NCBI GenBank assembly: GCA_943789305.1
Contig: CALSTP010000001.1
Location: 906,178-970,177, forward strand
Length of the DNA stretch: 64,000 nucleotides
Origin: an uncultured Flavobacteriaceae bacterium
GTDB lineage: Bacteria; Bacteroidota; Bacteroidia; Flavobacteriales; Flavobacteriaceae
Direction of reading: 5' to 3'
Part shown: piece after piece, positions 9,908-19,976 of the stretch
How positions within the stretch are numbered: position 1 is the first letter of the stretch
Layout of the letters: each line of letters begins with the position of its first letter
Made by a program: the position numbers and the translations under genes
Notes under the pieces: generated by a model
Told to the model about the DNA's origin: nothing
Seen by the model: the letters and a program-made list of their open reading frames with translations, nothing else
Databases searched by the model: none

Positions 9908-11161
9908 TTGCAAAAAAAACCTACAATATTAGGAGTTCAAAAAGCGCTACAGTTGATATCAGAAGTAGCGCTTGAGTCTCCTTTGCAATTTAATGAACGC
10001 CTCTCAAATTCTTTTTCATCTTTTATTTACCTCAAACGAGAAGATCAACAACAGGTACGTTCTTTTAAGATAAGAGGTGCATTTAATAAAATAAATTCTC
10101 TTTCAAAAAGTGAACTTCAAAAGGGAATTGTTTGTGCCAGTGCAGGAAACCATGCACAAGGTTTTGCTTTTTCTTGCAATCAACTTAAAATATCAGGCAC
10201 CGTTTTTATGCCAATACCTACTCCCAGCCAAAAGGTGGAACAGGTGAAAATGTTTGGGGGACCCCACGTATCAATTGTTTTGGGAGGTGACACCTATGAT
10301 GATTCACAAAAAGCAGCATTAGAACATTGTAAAAAACAAAATCAAGTTTTTGTCCATCCCTTTGATGACGTTGATGTAATCGAAGGTCAAGGGACCATTG
10401 CAATTGAGATGATAAAACAAGCAAGCAAACCCCTAGACTATGTTTTTATTCCCATAGGAGGTGGAGGTTTAATTTCTGGAATGCTTACAGTTTTTAAAAT
10501 TTTATCTCCCCAAACCAAAATAATAGGAGTAGAACCTCTTGGTGCACCCTCCATGAAAATTTCTCTTCAAAATCAAAAAAACACCAAACTGAAGAAAATC
10601 AATAAATTTGTTGATGGCGCCGCTGTTCAAAGGGTAGGGGACTTAAGTTTTGAGATTTGCCAAAATCTTTTAGATGATTGTGTTACAGTGGATGAAGGTA
10701 GAATTTGTCAAGAAATTTTAGATTTATACAACAAGGAAGGAATTGTAGCAGAACCTGCTGGAGCATTGTCTATCGCAGGTATAGAACAATATGCTTCAGA
10801 AATTAAAGGTAAAGAAGTAGCTGCTATCTTATGTGGAGGAAACAATGATATTACTCGAACTCCTGAAATAGAAGAACGGGCATTGCTTTATGCTCAACTA
10901 AAGCATTACTTTATTGTTCGTTTTCCACAACGAGTTGGAGCGCTCAAAGATTTTGTAACGAATGTTTTAGGTCCTGATGATGATATTACTTACTTTGAAT
11001 TTACTAAGAAGAGTAATCAACATTTTGCTCCAGCTGTGCTCGGAGTTGAATTGAAGAAAGCCACAGATTTTCAATCCCTTCTTGATCGTATGAAAGCACA
11101 AGGTTTTTTTAGTGAATATCTTAATGACAAACCCGATTTGTTTAAGTTTTTAAAAAACTAA
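9908..11161 (+). CDS. ilvA: Threonine ammonia-lyase, biosynthetic
   Basis: 417 residues, PLP-dependent. VRSFKIRGAFNKI (Lys Schiff base near residue 52) and CASAGNHAQGFA (near 77) are the PLP-binding motifs; IGGGGLISGM is the phosphate-binding glycine loop. A single C-terminal ACT-like domain starts near residue 330 (HYFIVRFPQRVGALKDFV), as in the Bacillus-type enzyme, and probably senses isoleucine. It converts threonine to 2-ketobutyrate, feeding IlvB. The start appears to be TTG at 9908, 3 bp after the ilvC stop; no in-frame ATG precedes the conserved region. The 3' end overlaps the convergent DASS gene by 12 bp. Confidence 0.94.
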   Translation: MQKKPTILGVQKALQLISEVALESPLQFNERLSNSFSSFIYLKREDQQQVRSFKIRGAFNKINSLSKSELQKGIVCASAGNHAQGFAFSCNQLKISGTVFMPIPTPSQKVEQVKMFGGPHVSIVLGGDTYDDSQKAALEHCKKQNQVFVHPFDDVDVIEGQGTIAIEMIKQASKPLDYVFIPIGGGGLISGMLTVFKILSPQTKIIGVEPLGAPSMKISLQNQKNTKLKKINKFVDGAAVQRVGDLSFEICQNLLDDCVTVDEGRICQEILDLYNKEGIVAEPAGALSIAGIEQYASEIKGKEVAAILCGGNNDITRTPEIEERALLYAQLKHYFIVRFPQRVGALKDFVTNVLGPDDDITYFEFTKKSNQHFAPAVLGVELKKATDFQSLLDRMKAQGFFSEYLNDKPDLFKFLKN

Positions 11162-12589
11162 AGGAATTCCAAACCTAAAAAGTAGGATTAAAATTAAAAC
11201 TGAAATACAATTGATTATTATTCCTATTCGCGCCATTTCATGAACTTTTATGTACCCACTAGCAAATACAATTGCATTGGGAGGCGTTGCCATGGGAAGC
11301 ATAAAAGCACAACTACTTGCAATTGTTACAGGAATCAAAAGATAAAGGATCGGGATTTCCAAGCCAATTGCAATCCCTGCAACTACGGGTGCTAGTACTG
11401 CGACTAAAGCCACGTTACTCATCAATTCTGTCATAAATAACATTAAAATAATGAGAAGAGATGCTGTTAAGAGCACACTAAAGTTTCCATCAGCTATGTA
11501 GTTTGTAATCAAAGAAACAATTCCAGTAGAAGACATTCCTTTTGCTAAAGCTAATCCACCACCAAATAGGATTAAGATTCCCCAAGATAATTTTTGAGTG
11601 TCTTCCCATTTTAAGATAAATTCCCCCTTTTTTAAATTTACAGGAATAGCAAAAAGTGCTAATGCTCCGATAATACTTATGGTTGTATCCGATAATTTTA
11701 AAAAGGGAAATATCGAATTGATCAGTGTTCTAAAAATCCATAAGAACACAATTATTACAAAAACCCATAATACTTGTTTTTCCCGAGGTGAAATACTCCC
11801 TAATTTTTTGAGTTCCTCATCAATGACATTATTGGAGGTTTTAAATTGCAAATCTTTAGTAGGGAAAATCCAATGTACAAGTACTACATATATGATGGCA
11901 ATCAAAATTAATGCAAATGGTAGTCCTATCATCATCCACTTCACGAAAGAAATTTGAATTTGATATTCGCTTTCTAGAAGACCTATAAGTACAGAGTTTG
12001 GAGGAGTTCCTATAACCGTAGCTATCCCTCCAGCATTGGCTGAAAACGCAATTCCTAGCATTACACTTAAAGCAAAATTTTTTTCATTTTTATTTGGGTT
12101 TTTATTTTCATTGGTTAATAAATGAATAACTGATAAGGCAATAGGCAACATTACTACAGTACTTGCTGTGTTGCTGATCCACATGCTCATAGAAGCAGTT
12201 GCGATCATAAAACCTAAAATTACTTTATTGGGAGTAGTTCCCGTTTTTTTGATAATTGTTAAGGCTATTCTTCTGTGTAAGTTTACTTTTTCCAGCCCTA
12301 AGGCTAAAACAAATCCACCAAAAAATAAAAAGACAATTGAACTTCCATAATTGGCACCCACATCATTGACCTCCATTACCCCACTCAATGGAAATAATAT
12401 TAAAGGAAGTAAAGAAGTTACTGAAATAGAAACAGCTTCCGTAATCCACCAAACGATCATCCAGCTGGCAGAGGCAAGGACAGCACTAGCTTCAAATGAT
12501 AAATTTACAATGGGTACGCGTATTAACAGTAAAAATAACACTGGACCTAAAAATAGACCTATTGTTTTTGAAACCAATAAATTATTCAT
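11150..12589 (-). CDS. SLC13/DASS-family anion:sodium symporter
   Basis: 479 residues with about 11-13 hydrophobic segments in the inner membrane. The family signature SNTAS appears near residue 140 (MWISNTASTVVMLPIA), and the second repeat has the related MTELMSNVALVAVLAP. GTPPNSVLIG and MLPMATPPNAIVFASG are the paired re-entrant-loop motifs of the duplicated fold. These transporters import C4-dicarboxylates, citrate, sulfate or similar anions with sodium; the substrate cannot be set from sequence. The gene is a single unit, convergent to ilvA (12-bp overlap) and divergent from the aldehyde dehydrogenase gene. Confidence 0.87.
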   Translation of the reverse strand: MNNLLVSKTIGLFLGPVLFLLLIRVPIVNLSFEASAVLASASWMIVWWITEAVSISVTSLLPLILFPLSGVMEVNDVGANYGSSIVFLFFGGFVLALGLEKVNLHRRIALTIIKKTGTTPNKVILGFMIATASMSMWISNTASTVVMLPIALSVIHLLTNENKNPNKNEKNFALSVMLGIAFSANAGGIATVIGTPPNSVLIGLLESEYQIQISFVKWMMIGLPFALILIAIIYVVLVHWIFPTKDLQFKTSNNVIDEELKKLGSISPREKQVLWVFVIIVFLWIFRTLINSIFPFLKLSDTTISIIGALALFAIPVNLKKGEFILKWEDTQKLSWGILILFGGGLALAKGMSSTGIVSLITNYIADGNFSVLLTASLLIILMLFMTELMSNVALVAVLAPVVAGIAIGLEIPILYLLIPVTIASSCAFMLPMATPPNAIVFASGYIKVHEMARIGIIINCISVLILILLFRFGIPLVF

Positions 12590-12687
12590 GCTTTTATACT
12601 TATTATTACAATTTAAAGATAGTAGTGTTTTATTTGTCTAACAAGTTTTAGTTTGAGCTAATTTTATATTGGGAGACCTGCCTACAA

Positions 12688-12695
12688 TATTTTTG
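12688..12695 (+). promoter_or_regulatory. Possible -7 element TATTTTTG before the aldehyde dehydrogenase
   Basis: The octamer matches the Bacteroidota TAnnTTTG -7 consensus and lies about 100 bp upstream of the ATG at 12797. No clear TTTG -33 box sits at the expected spacing, so support is weak. Confidence 0.3.
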
Positions 12696-12796
12696 TTTCT
12701 TATCTTTGATTTTTACTCTGTTACTTAGTTATATTGTAAAATAAAATCCTTAATTTAGTTTAATATTTAAAACAAAAGATTAAACAAAATAATCTT

Positions 12797-14401
12797 ATGA
12801 CACATCAATCTAAAAGCAGTAAAGTTTCTCCTCCAAAGTTTAATTCGCCTATTCATTGTGATCAATACCTTGTTGATGGTGTATTGCATACCTGGAATGG
12901 AAATACCAGTAAAGTATATTCAACAATACATTCTGAGGACAAGGAAGGGTTTTTAAGTCCAACACTTTTAGGCTCTATCCCCGATATGGAAACAGATACT
13001 GCATTGGCAGCCCTAGGTGCTGCCGAAAAGGCATTCAATCGAGGCCAAGGAGTTTGGCCAACAATGAAAGTAAAAGACCGATTACGCTGTTTAGTTTCAT
13101 TTGCAGAAAAAATGAAGCAATCTAGAGAACAGGTTGTAGAATTATTGATGTGGGAGATTGGCAAGAATAAAGCCGATTCTTACAAAGAATTTGATCGTAC
13201 TGTAGACTATATATACGACACTGTTGAAGCTTATAAAAAACTTGATCGCAAAAGTGCTAAGTTTGATAAACAATCTGGAATTCACGCTCACATAAGAAGA
13301 GGGCCTTTAGGAGTTATATTGTGCTTGGGTCCCTATAATTATCCGCTAAACGAAACCTTTTGTTTACTTATTCCTGCAATTATTATGGGTAATACAGCGA
13401 TTTTTAAACCTGCAAAGCATGGAGTTTTACTCATCACTCCATTACTCAATGCTTTTCAAGAAAGTTTTCCTCCAGGAGTAGTTAATATACTATTTGGACG
13501 TGGACGGAAGATTGCTTCACCAATAATGGAAACAGGTAAAGTTGATGTTTTGGCATTAATTGGCCATAGCTCTTCTGCTGTTGCTTTGCAAGACTTGCAT
13601 CCAAATAAGAATCGCCTTCGATTGGTTCTAGGTTTGGAAGCCAAAAATCCAGGAATTATACTTCCTGATGCTGATTTAGACTCTACTATAAAAGAATGTA
13701 TTTCTGGAACCCTTTCCTACAATGGACAACGATGTACAGCACTCAAAGTACTCTATGTTCATGAATCCATAGTTGATGAATTCAATAAACAGTTTTCGAA
13801 AGCAGTGGATGCTCTGAAATTTGGATTGCCTTGGGAAGAGGATGTTTTTTTGACTCCCTTGCCAGAACCCGGAAAACCAGTATACATTCAAGAATTGATC
13901 CAAGATGCTGTTTCTAAGGGCGCCAAAATTATGAACAAGAAAGGAGGAGAGCTGACCGAAAATTACTCTTTTCCAGCAGTTCTATATCCTGTAAACAAAG
14001 AAATGAATGTCTATCATGAAGAGCAATTTGGTCCTGTAGTTCCTATCATATCTTACAGTGATATTAACGAACCCTTGGATGCAATGGCTGCCTCAGAATA
14101 TGGACAACAAGTAAGTCTTTTTGGAAGAGATGTTCGAAAACTTGCTCCACTAATTGATGTATTAGCAAATTTGGTTTGTCGAGTTAATCTCAATAGTGCA
14201 TGCCAGCGCGGACCAGATGTTTACCCTTTTACAGGACGAAAAAATTCTGCTGTAGGAACGCTTAGTGTTTTTGATGCCTTGCGGTCGTTTTCAATACGTA
14301 CTTTTGTAGCTGCTAAAGATAATCCATACAATAATGAAATATTGGATGCTTTAATGGATTCCAAAGAATCTAATTTTGTGAATACGGAGTATCTCCTCTA
14401 A
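12797..14401 (+). CDS. NADP-dependent aldehyde dehydrogenase, GAPN-like
   Basis: 534 residues, slightly longer than typical ALDHs. [17 protein letters not shown] (about residue 178) is the oxyanion/NAD-binding segment with its conserved asparagine. [12 protein letters not shown] holds the general-base glutamate, and [16 protein letters not shown] the catalytic cysteine. This arrangement matches non-phosphorylating glyceraldehyde-3-phosphate dehydrogenases, which yield 3-phosphoglycerate and NADPH while bypassing phosphoglycerate kinase. The C-terminal [21 protein letters not shown] also fits that subfamily. It stands alone between a divergent transporter and a convergent DoxX gene. Family is certain; substrate is inferred from similarity. 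Confidence 0.8.
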   Translation: MTHQSKSSKVSPPKFNSPIHCDQYLVDGVLHTWNGNTSKVYSTIHSEDKEGFLSPTLLGSIPDMETDTALAALGAAEKAFNRGQGVWPTMKVKDRLRCLVSFAEKMKQSREQVVELLMWEIGKNKADSYKEFDRTVDYIYDTVEAYKKLDRKSAKFDKQSGIHAHIRRGPLGVILCLGPYNYPLNETFCLLIPAIIMGNTAIFKPAKHGVLLITPLLNAFQESFPPGVVNILFGRGRKIASPIMETGKVDVLALIGHSSSAVALQDLHPNKNRLRLVLGLEAKNPGIILPDADLDSTIKECISGTLSYNGQRCTALKVLYVHESIVDEFNKQFSKAVDALKFGLPWEEDVFLTPLPEPGKPVYIQELIQDAVSKGAKIMNKKGGELTENYSFPAVLYPVNKEMNVYHEEQFGPVVPIISYSDINEPLDAMAASEYGQQVSLFGRDVRKLAPLIDVLANLVCRVNLNSACQRGPDVYPFTGRKNSAVGTLSVFDALRSFSIRTFVAAKDNPYNNEILDALMDSKESNFVNTEYLL

Positions 14402-14440
14402 TTCTCACCTTTTTTTAACCAAAATGTATGTTTTGAAATA

Positions 14441-14791
14441 CTAAGGTAAATTTGCATAAGCCCAGTACATCAGAACAAATTGAATGATTAAGCGTAACCA
14501 TAAAAGCCACAGAGATACCCCCAGTCGATTTGCAGGAAACAACATGTTTACGTGAACCAACAAAAAGACTGCTAGCATTGCAATAATACCCATCAATGAA
14601 ATTGCTCTGGTACTTGGAAAAAAAATCCCCAAGCCTAAAACTATTTCCGCTACACCGCTCCAAAGAATAAGAGTATTTTGGGCTGGTAAAAATTTTGGCA
14701 TTAGCGGTCTGTAAAATCCAGTATGGGTAAAGTGTATGATTCCTAGGATAAAATAAATTCCACCCATTAGATAAAGTTGAATGATGTTCAT
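14441..14791 (-). CDS. DoxX-like small membrane protein
   Basis: 116 residues with four predicted membrane helices. Motif-like parts are GGIYFILGIIHFTHTGFYRPLMP (residues 10-32) and WSGVAEIVLGLGIFFPSTRAIS, resembling the DoxX/DoxD-like superfamily of unknown biochemical role. Its start ATG overlaps the stop of the upstream alpha/beta hydrolase as ATGA, so the two are co-translated. A longer antisense-side frame across the same bases (14415-14831) is a shadow. Confidence 0.7.
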   Translation of the reverse strand: MNIIQLYLMGGIYFILGIIHFTHTGFYRPLMPKFLPAQNTLILWSGVAEIVLGLGIFFPSTRAISLMGIIAMLAVFLLVHVNMLFPANRLGVSLWLLWLRLIIQFVLMYWAYANLP

Positions 14792-15795
14792 AGATTTTCT
14801 TTTTCAGATAAATCAAGGGTTTCCAAATCATATTCCTTCATAAAATTTAAGAGATGGATTAAGCTTTCTTCTGGTCGTTCTTCCATAGGTACATGTCCGG
14901 TTTCTTTCATGATAACCAATCGACTGTTGGGAAGTTTAGCTTCAAATTTTGGACCATTTTCTACAGGAATCCAAATATCATTTTCTCCCCAAAGAATTAG
15001 AGTTGGCGTGTTTATTTTTTCTAAAAGACCTGTTTGATCTTTGAAAACTATTTTTGATCTTTTGATAAATGCATCTCTACTTCCTTCTCTCAAAATCATA
15101 TGATGATAGCGGTCTACTAGTTCTGAGGTTATTTTTGAATCATCATAATACACTTGTTCAAGATTTTCTTTAATAAAAGATTTAGGAGTGATGTATCTTA
15201 ATAGTAGATTGAGAATAGGGATCTCTGCTAGTCTAAACACAAAAGGTTTTCCTTTTTCTGATGGGAACCCTCCGGGATCAATTAGTATCAACTGTTTTAC
15301 TTGTTTTTGATGATTTGAGGCATAATGCCATGCAATAGAACCTCCCAATGAATTTCCTGCTAAAGCAAACTCTGAAACCCCAATTTTATTGGTAAAGGAT
15401 TCTAAAAATCGATTGTAGCTTTCTAAATCATAGGAAATATTTTTAGTTGCTCCAGTCAAACCAAAAGCAGGTAAGTCCATCCGAATTACTCGGTAGTTTT
15501 CGATTAAATTTTCAGTCCAAACATCCCATGTATGAAGAGAGGCACTCGTTCCGTGGATTAAAATAATTGGAAAGCCTGCTCCTTGATCTTTGTAATGAAC
15601 CTTTGATCCATTAATTGAAATGAATTGAGAGTGGGAATCTGAGTAAAGTTCTTTTAAGGTTTCAGCATCAATATCTGAGTTTCTAAAAAAAATAAATAGA
15701 ATAAGGATTAAACCAATAAAAAGTGAACAAAATTTTAAAAAGCTCTTTATGAATTTGTTTTTGTTCATGGCATGAAAATCTTTAATTAAATTCAT
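14788..15795 (-). CDS. Membrane-anchored alpha/beta hydrolase
   Basis: 335 residues. An uncleaved hydrophobic segment at about residues 17-40 (KFCSLFIGLILILFIFF) should anchor it in the inner membrane with the enzyme outside. The hydrolase fold shows HGTSASLHTWD (oxyanion region), AGNSLGGSIAWHYAS (nucleophile Ser), WGENDIWIPVENG (acid Asp) and ETGHVPMEERPEE (catalytic His). The start could also be the internal ATG at codon 10. The preferred substrate is unknown. It is first in a two-gene unit with the DoxX-like protein through an ATGA overlap. Confidence 0.82.
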   Translation of the reverse strand: MNLIKDFHAMNKNKFIKSFLKFCSLFIGLILILFIFFRNSDIDAETLKELYSDSHSQFISINGSKVHYKDQGAGFPIILIHGTSASLHTWDVWTENLIENYRVIRMDLPAFGLTGATKNISYDLESYNRFLESFTNKIGVSEFALAGNSLGGSIAWHYASNHQKQVKQLILIDPGGFPSEKGKPFVFRLAEIPILNLLLRYITPKSFIKENLEQVYYDDSKITSELVDRYHHMILREGSRDAFIKRSKIVFKDQTGLLEKINTPTLILWGENDIWIPVENGPKFEAKLPNSRLVIMKETGHVPMEERPEESLIHLLNFMKEYDLETLDLSEKENL

Positions 15796-15886
15796 TTACC
15801 AAGTTAAATGAATTTTTAATGAATTTAATTATTATATGATTTCTTTTAATAAAGAAAAGACAAAAACACTTGTAATCAATTAATCG

Positions 15887-15894
15887 TAATTTTG
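15887..15894 (+). promoter_or_regulatory. -7-like element TAATTTTG before the sdaA pseudogene
   Basis: The octamer matches TAnnTTTG and lies about 42 bp before the ATG at 15936. It may be the surviving promoter of the decayed serine dehydratase gene. There is no good TTTG box at the proper distance. Confidence 0.3.
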
Positions 15895-15935
15895 TTTTTG
15901 TAAATTTCGATACAATACTAATTTATTTCGTCCCA

Positions 15936-17194
15936 ATGAAACAGCTCAGTATTTTTGATATTTTTAAAATAGGCATAGGACCTTCAAGTAGTCATACATT
16001 AAATCCGTGGAAAGCTGCTTTATCTTTTCGTGATTCTTTGACTAAAATTTCATTTGATCGAATAAAAATTTCTCTTTTTGGTTCACTATCAAAAACAGGG
16101 AAAGGCCACAAAACAGATTCAGCAGTTCAATTGGGTTTATCAGGTTTAATTCCAGAGACCACTAACTCAGTTGAAATCAAACGTATTCTTGAGCAAATAA
16201 AAATAACTGAGAACCTATTCATTAATCGTTCAAAAATCACTTTTTCCCATCAAAAGACATTGTTTTTTGCAATTCATTGCATAAAGCTCATCCCAATTTA
16301 ATTAGCTTTAAAGCTATTCATAGAGGATCAATTGTATTAGAAGATACTTTTTGTTCTCTTGGAGGAGGATTTATTCAACGTTTGGGGTATTCTCAAGTTA
16401 GGAATGATGAAAAAATCTTACTTCCATTTCCAATTCAATGTGGAGTAGATTTACTGAGTTATTCAAAAAATACAAATCTATCAATTTGGGACATTGTCCT
16501 TGAAAACGAAAAATATTTTAGATCTGAAGATGAAATCAATCAGAATATTTCAAGAATATTTGAAGTCATGAAGGAGAGCGCTTATCGAGGATGTATTACT
16601 GAGGGGTTTCTTCCGGGATATCTCAATGTAAAAAGAAGAGCTCGTTCCTTGTGTTCAAAATTATTGGAGAAACATCAATACAAATCAATTAATGCTTGGG
16701 ATGCTGCGCTTCGAAATGAGCCTTTAATTTTTGATACGCTTAATACTTGGATAAGTTGTTTTGCCCTGGCTGTAAATGAGGAAAATGCAGCTATGGGAAG
16801 AATCGTAACTTCTACGACCAATGGGGCATCAGGAGTGATACCGGCAGTTTTATTGTATCATCACTATTTCATCAAAAACAGAGGAATTGAAGATGTTAAG
16901 AAATTTTTATCGGTAGCGGAAGAAATTGCAATGTAACATCATCTTGGGCTAACTTGTGATCCTATAGGGGGTTTGGTTCAAGTGCCTTGTATTGAAAGAA
17001 ATTCCATGGGTGCTATCAAGGCAATTATGGCTTATAATTTAGCGCTCAATGGTAATCCAGAGGATGCAATTGTAAATTTTGATCAGGTAGTTAAAACCAT
17101 CTGGGAAACTGGGGTAGCGATGAATTCTAAATTCAAAGAAACTGCAGAGGGAGTGTTGACAATGAATGTTTCTGTTTCTTTCCCAAACTGTTAA
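15936..17194 (+). pseudogene. sdaA: L-serine ammonia-lyase (iron-sulfur, single chain), degraded
   Basis: Three consecutive fragments together resemble SdaA. Fragment 1 (from 15936) has the N-terminal SIFDIFKIGIGPSSSHT signature. Near 16255-16280 the frame shifts by one; fragment 2 continues with HKAHPNLISFKAIHRGSIVLED. Near 16900-16935, VKKFLSVAEEIAM joins two normally distant parts, so roughly 45-50 codons are missing, including the first iron-sulfur cysteine (the GCQ segment in intact enzymes). Next comes TAA at 16934-16936 where homologues have Glu ([10 protein letters not shown]), then [26 protein letters not shown] to 17194. Three independent lesions indicate a true pseudogene, not a sequencing slip. 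The 3' end overlaps the convergent tetR by 4 bp. Confidence 0.9.
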
Positions 17195-17847
17195 ATGTTG
17201 GGATAAAATATTTTGACAATTATGTCGGCATGTTTTTCAACTTCTTTTTCATCAAACGGGTCAATTCCAAATTGTTTTTTCATTTGGTAATTAAATAAGA
17301 AAATAGAGTTTGCTGCGCTAAAAAAGATTGTGGTTAAATTGGGTATGGGGAAATCTTCAGAAAGCCCTTTTTCAACCAACATTCCATGGAGTTGACTGGT
17401 TTTTAAAGTTAGTGGTTTGAGAACATTCTCAATTAACCAATCACTACGGGGAGATTCATGTGTCATTTCATGAATAATAACCAAATAGAGTTCTGGAAAC
17501 TTAGAGTTATAATAAATAAACTGCCTAGCTAATGTTTTTGCAGTATCTTTCAATGACAGGTGTTTTAAAAGTTTGAAAGTAGCTACAGACTCTTTCATAT
17601 AGGCATCAAAAGCTCTACTAACTGCTTTTTTCCAAAGATCTTCTTTGTTCCCAAAATGGTAGTGAAGAAGAGAATCATTTACCTCACAAAGTAAAGATAC
17701 CTTATTAATACTTGTACCTTCAAAGCCGAATTTTGAAAACTCTTTTAGGGCAATGTTTAAAATTTTATTTAAATCAATACCCGACTTTTCATTAGGTCTT
17801 CCTCTTTTTCGTTTGTTTGTAGTATTTCTCTTTTTGTTTTCTTCCAT
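17191..17847 (-). CDS. TetR/AcrR-family transcriptional regulator
   Basis: 218 residues. A lysine/arginine-rich N-terminus ([19 protein letters not shown]) precedes a TetR helix-turn-helix at about residues 24-75 ([19 protein letters not shown], then [19 protein letters not shown]). The remainder is a helical ligand domain. It is divergent from the beta-oxidation operon across 118 bp, so I infer that it represses that operon and responds to an acyl-CoA, like FadR-type TetR proteins in other bacteria. I could not identify an unambiguous palindromic operator in the AT-rich spacer. The 3' end touches the sdaA pseudogene. Confidence 0.85.
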   Translation of the reverse strand: MEENKKRNTTNKRKRGRPNEKSGIDLNKILNIALKEFSKFGFEGTSINKVSLLCEVNDSLLHYHFGNKEDLWKKAVSRAFDAYMKESVATFKLLKHLSLKDTAKTLARQFIYYNSKFPELYLVIIHEMTHESPRSDWLIENVLKPLTLKTSQLHGMLVEKGLSEDFPIPNLTTIFFSAANSIFLFNYQMKKQFGIDPFDEKEVEKHADIIVKIFYPNI

Positions 17848-17935
17848 TTAACCCCAAATTAACTAATATTTAATCAATTTTAAAAATAGTTTACACTCAT
17901 TTTAATATCAATTAAGAATACAACCAATTAATTTA

Positions 17936-17943
17936 TATATTTG
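17936..17943 (+). promoter_or_regulatory. -7 element TATATTTG of the beta-oxidation operon
   Basis: Exact match to TAnnTTTG, 22 bp before the ATG at 17966, predicting a short leader of about 15-18 nt. No clean TTTG -33 element is seen. The location between divergent tetR and the operon supports a regulated promoter. Confidence 0.55.
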
Positions 17944-17965
17944 TGATAATTAAAATTTAAGTTGA

Positions 17966-18733
17966 ATGTCTTACACCACTCTCAAAGTTGAACGAAAAGA
18001 TAACTACGCCATTGTCCAGTTAGATGGGGGTAAGGTAAATCAAATCAACACTGCTATGGTTCGTGATTTGAAAAATGTTTTTCTTGAATTGGATCAAGAC
18101 GATTCAATATTGGGTCTTATTTTATCTGGAAGACCCCATGGTTTCAGTGCCGGTTTAGATATCGCAAGCCTTGCTTCAGGTGGTGCCCAATACGTCAAAG
18201 ATTTTTGGAAATTTTATCACGAAGCCCTTCAAGCGATGATCCGTTTTTCAAAACCTTTTGTTTGTGCAATAACAGGCTATGCCCCAGCTGGGGGTACCAT
18301 TTTAGCACTCTGTGCAGATTACAGAATAATGGGACAAGGTGCAAAACACGTTGTGGGGATGCATGAATTCAAACTATCAATGTCGCTACCAGAAGTTTTT
18401 TCAGATATTTATGCTTATCATTTGGGTGAAAAACGAGCTTGGGAAGCAGTACAATTAAAACAATTATTTAATAGTGATGAGGCTTTGGAAGTAGGTTTGG
18501 TAAACGAATCAGTCCTAGTTGAAGAAGTTCTTGAACGTTCCGAAAATTATTTAAAAAGCTTGATCAAAATTTATCCACCCGTTTTTAGAGAAACAAAACG
18601 TTTTATGCGCAAAAACTTACTTAAATTAGTTGACGGTGATTTTTCCCAAAAGATAGCTGATTTGGCTGATAATTTTTCAGACCCACATATTCAGACTGTC
18701 ATGAAAGAGTTTATGAATAATATTAAAAAATAA
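17966..18733 (+). CDS. Enoyl-CoA hydratase/isomerase family protein
   Basis: 255 residues of the crotonase fold. ILSGRPHGFSAGLDIASL (about residues 53-70) and CAITGYAPAGGTILALCADYRIMG (about 96-119) form the CoA and oxyanion-hole motifs. The usual catalytic glutamates are not clearly present at the canonical positions, so isomerase or another crotonase reaction is possible. First gene of a five-gene beta-oxidation operon; the thiolase gene follows after 11 bp. The divergent TetR gene is the likely regulator. Confidence 0.82.
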   Translation: MSYTTLKVERKDNYAIVQLDGGKVNQINTAMVRDLKNVFLELDQDDSILGLILSGRPHGFSAGLDIASLASGGAQYVKDFWKFYHEALQAMIRFSKPFVCAITGYAPAGGTILALCADYRIMGQGAKHVVGMHEFKLSMSLPEVFSDIYAYHLGEKRAWEAVQLKQLFNSDEALEVGLVNESVLVEEVLERSENYLKSLIKIYPPVFRETKRFMRKNLLKLVDGDFSQKIADLADNFSDPHIQTVMKEFMNNIKK

Positions 18734-18744
18734 AACCAAGAGAG

Positions 18745-19947
18745 ATGGAAGCTTACATTTATGATGCCGTTCGTTCGGTACGCGGTAAAGGAAATAAAAA
18801 AGGTGCTTTGTACGGGGTAACACCAACAGAATTATCCAAACAAGTTTTAATAGCGTTGAAAGTGAGAAATGCATTGGATACCCAAAAAGTAGAAGATGTG
18901 ATCTTCGGTTGCGTTGCACAGGTAAAAGATCAAGGAGTAAATATCGCAAAATCTGCTGCACAGGAATCAAATTATGGAGACCACCTTTGTGGCGTTACCT
19001 TAAATAGATTTTGTGGATCAGGATTAGAGGCAATGAATCAAGCGGCAGCTTATGTGAAGTCTGGATTCAGTTCTTTAATGGTTGCTGGGGGAGTAGAAAG
19101 CATGTCTCGAGTTCCAATGGGATCTGATGGTGGAGGTTTTTTAATGGACCCCTTACAAGCTATTCCAAGGAATTTAGTCCCTCAAGGAATTTCTGCTGAT
19201 CTAATTGCAACCAAATATGGTTTTTCTAGAAACGATGCGGATTTGTACGCTGTTGAATCTCAAAGAAGAGCTTCGGAAGCTGAGGCTGATAATAGATTCA
19301 AGTCCCGTATTTCAATCAAAGACATCAACGGAATAAATGTATTAAGTACGGATCAAAACATACGACCTTCAACAACATTAGAGGGAATAAGTAGTCTTCA
19401 ACCTTCTTTTGCCATGATGGGTAGTATGGGAGGTTTTGATGCTGTTGCAATAGACAAATATCCCGAAGTTGAGGAAATCAATCACATTCATCATGCTGGT
19501 AACTCATCAGCAATAGTTGATGGTGCAGGAGCTACTTTAATCGGAAACAAAGAAGTTGGAGCTTTAATGGGAATGAAACCTCGATTTAAAATTCGAGCAG
19601 CTGCAGTCCAAGGTACAGACCCAACAATAATGCTTACAGGCCCGGTGCCATCGAGTGTTAAAGCTTTGAAGCAAGCAGGGATGAACATTAATGATATTGA
19701 TTTGTTTGAAGTTAATGAAGCGTTTTCTGCAATCCCAATGTACTTTATGGATAAATTAGGGGTTGATCATTCCATAGTAAATGTAAATGGAGGTGCAATA
19801 GCAATGGGACACCCACTTGGTGCTACCGGTTGTATGATTGCAGGAACATTGATGGATGAGTTAGAAAGAAGAGATTTGAACACTGGATTGGTTACCCTCT
19901 GTATTGGAGGAGGTATGGGAATTGCAACAATCATTGAACGTGTTTAA
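18745..19947 (+). CDS. Acetyl-CoA C-acyltransferase (thiolase)
   Basis: 400 residues. LNRFCGSGLEAMNQAA (Cys near residue 92) holds the nucleophile. GGVESMSRVPMG, EVNEAFSAIP, VNGGAIAMGHPLGATGC (catalytic His) and CIGGGMG (second Cys near residue 388) complete the thiolase active site. It performs the last step of beta-oxidation, cleaving 3-ketoacyl-CoA. Placed between two crotonase-domain genes; the multifunctional FadJ-like gene follows after 29 bp. Confidence 0.92.
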   Translation: MEAYIYDAVRSVRGKGNKKGALYGVTPTELSKQVLIALKVRNALDTQKVEDVIFGCVAQVKDQGVNIAKSAAQESNYGDHLCGVTLNRFCGSGLEAMNQAAAYVKSGFSSLMVAGGVESMSRVPMGSDGGGFLMDPLQAIPRNLVPQGISADLIATKYGFSRNDADLYAVESQRRASEAEADNRFKSRISIKDINGINVLSTDQNIRPSTTLEGISSLQPSFAMMGSMGGFDAVAIDKYPEVEEINHIHHAGNSSAIVDGAGATLIGNKEVGALMGMKPRFKIRAAAVQGTDPTIMLTGPVPSSVKALKQAGMNINDIDLFEVNEAFSAIPMYFMDKLGVDHSIVNVNGGAIAMGHPLGATGCMIAGTLMDELERRDLNTGLVTLCIGGGMGIATIIERV

Positions 19948-19976
19948 CTAATAATTAAGAAAAAAGAATATTTCAA

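Noticed and set aside
14415-14831. Longer minus-strand frame across the DoxX-like gene
   Set aside because: A different frame of the same strand; the 116-residue frame has regular helices and an ATGA junction with the hydrolase, the longer one does not.
16277-16936. 219-codon frame as an independent serine dehydratase alpha gene
   Set aside because: It starts mid-domain at a TTG, has lost the iron-sulfur segment and ends at a nonsense codon inside conserved sequence; it is part of one pseudogene.
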